DNA of 64,000 nt from contig QANU01085038.1 of NCBI GenBank assembly GCA_003254905.1, positions 30,686-94,685 on the forward strand, in the 5' to 3' direction. The DNA comes from Nissolia schottii (Eukaryota; Streptophyta; Magnoliopsida; Fabales; Fabaceae). Below, piece by piece: positions 62,900-64,000 of the stretch (positions within the stretch are counted from its first letter, which is position 1; every line of letters starts with the position of its first letter). The notes under the pieces were generated by a model. That model did not search any database. It had not been told where the DNA came from and saw only the letters and a list, made by a program, of their open reading frames with translations. The position numbers and the translations under genes were made by a program.

Positions 62900-63176
62900 A
62901 ATTTAGTTTTTAGTCTCTGTAAAATTTCAAAGTTTGTTTTTAGTCTCTATAAAATTTCAAAGTTTGTTTTTAGTCCCAGTGTTTGGCTGGGGTTAATGGC
63001 GCTGACGTGGCGTGCCACGTGGCATGACCACGTCAGCGCTGTTAATGGCCATGTCAGTGCCGTTAACCCCAGCCAGACACAGGGACTAAAAACAAATTTT
63101 AAAGTTTTACAAGCACTAAAAAATTTACACAGAGACTAAAAAAAACTTTAAAATTTTACAGGGGCTAAAAACTTAA
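62900..63176. mobile_element. Foldback MITE with nested G-box palindrome
   Basis: The ends are inverted: TTTAGTTTTTAGTCTCTGTA on the left, and the right end reads inverted as TTAAGTTTTTAGCCCCTGTA. TTTTTAGTC(T/C)C units are tandem on the left side and inverted (GGGACTAAAAACA) on the right. The centre (about 62985-63080) is GC-rich and forms a near-perfect hairpin: GCTGACGTGG at 63002 pairs with CCACGTCAGC at 63029 around GCCACGTGGC. TGGCTGGGGTTAA also pairs with TTAACCCCAGCCA. Confidence 0.75.
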
Positions 63177-63180
63177 TTAA

Positions 63181-63565
63181 GCCTTTTTTTTTTATAAGAA
63201 GTGACATTTTTTTTATTCTATCAAAAGTACAACTCTCAAAACTAAGTCCATTAAACTTTGTCAATATTTTATGGTATAATGTGATATACTTATAATATAC
63301 CATATAATCTAATATGATTTATTGATATTTTTCATTACAACGTTCGTAAAAATGTTTATTAAGGTCAATATTTTTGAAACTCTGGTCTCTTATAAGTTGG
63401 TTAGATCTCTCAATAGATATTAATACAAGATGAGAAGAAAATGTGCCGTTACGTGGAAGCATAGGAAATTAAATGAGAATCAAGCTCTTCATGAAAGCAA
63501 ATTTTATTGGAACAAAATATACTAATGATAAGGTGAAATAAAAACAGAAAGATAAATGAGGTGCA
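63181..63565. other. Intergenic, no gene
   Basis: AT-rich with no recognised feature. Confidence 0.4.
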
Positions 63566-64000
63566 ACCATGGTTATCAAAATCACGTTTTAACTCGTAAA
63601 CTCGTACGAGTTTAAGTTTCTAGGTAGTAAAATCGACCTGACTCGCTTGTAAACTCGTTTATGGGTAAACACGGGTAAACTCGTGTGAACTCACATAAAA
63701 TTGCGAATTTACTGTCGAGTTCACTAGTTTACCACAGTTGTGTGTGTGTGTGTATGTGTTTTTTTAAGGACAAAACAAGAAAAATAACGTCGTTGTGCAC
63801 GTCTCTGAGTTTTTAGATTTAGGTTGTTTGAGTGTTTCAGAGTTGTCATTCACAGCTGCGCCTGCAATCGTGCTCCTCCAGTGCTCCTCCATCGTGCTCC
63901 GTCACTAATCCATCGTATGTATTTCATCCTCTGCTCAAAGATCTTTCCTACCAGGGTGCGTGATCTCTGTATCGCTATCTGTGCTTTAGTGTTTTAGATT
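63566..64000. mobile_element. Possible 5' end of a hAT-like element cut by the window edge
   Basis: CAACCATGGTTATCAAAATC is followed by many short inverted AACTCGT/ACGAGTT words (63595-63720), a GT microsatellite (63739-63754) and GC-richer leader-like DNA with GTGCTCCTCCA repeats (63865-63905). Subterminal short inverted motifs like these are usual in plant hAT elements. The other end and any transposase lie outside, so this is tentative. Confidence 0.3.

Overview
This is a nuclear segment of a flowering plant, almost certainly a eudicot. It has long AT-rich intergenic DNA, short GT-AG-spliced exons, plant-specific families (GRF, MYB-CC, PAM68, pinoresinol-lariciresinol reductase) and many non-autonomous DNA transposons. 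The species cannot be fixed from the sequence. Two assembly imperfections are visible: a run of N at 13722-13777 and single N bases at about 3257 and 47822.

Seven intact-looking protein genes can be assembled exon by exon. In order they are: PAM68, a chloroplast photosystem II assembly factor (minus, 11584-12332, two exons); a growth-regulating factor with QLQ and WRC domains and a miR396 site (minus, 18010-21290, three exons); MOB1, the Hippo/MEN-type kinase co-activator (plus, 31519-35353, seven exons); bL35m, a mitochondrial-type ribosomal protein (minus, 40309-42974, four exons); an uncharacterised MFS/Atg22-like membrane protein (minus, 44730-47740, two exons); a MYB-CC GARP factor close to PHL11 (plus, 55173-57359, six exons); and pinoresinol-lariciresinol reductase (minus, 58205-61597, four exons). 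All reading frames close across the proposed splice sites. A frameshifted ASHR2-like SET-domain pseudogene lies at 14105-14997, and the first ~650 bases look like the promoter and leader of a further minus-strand gene off the left edge.

The rest is mostly repeats. They include a LINE 3' relic (4011-5243) and a LINE ORF1/zinc-knuckle relic (51763-52236). Three Mutator-like inverted-repeat elements are visible: 15348-16797 with a telomere-like core; 25867-30029 with ~210-bp TIRs and a near-perfect 9-bp target duplication; and 49984-50357, a foldback with a perfect 9-bp duplication. A PIF/Harbinger MITE sits in the GRF intron, two foldback MITEs sit in introns of the reductase gene, and other hairpin repeats are scattered about. 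Between MOB1 and bL35m lies a ~3.3-kb satellite array with ~175-bp units, each apparently a trimer of ~58-bp subunits.

The genes are not an operon or a biosynthetic cluster; they are ordinary neighbours. The set MOB1, bL35m and PHL11-like matches, from memory, a short Arabidopsis chromosome 5 neighbourhood, and PAM68 next to a MOB1 matches its chromosome 4 duplicate, so this looks like an ancestral block expanded by transposons. No obviously new protein system is visible. The most unusual items are the trimeric satellite and the telomere-like-core element.
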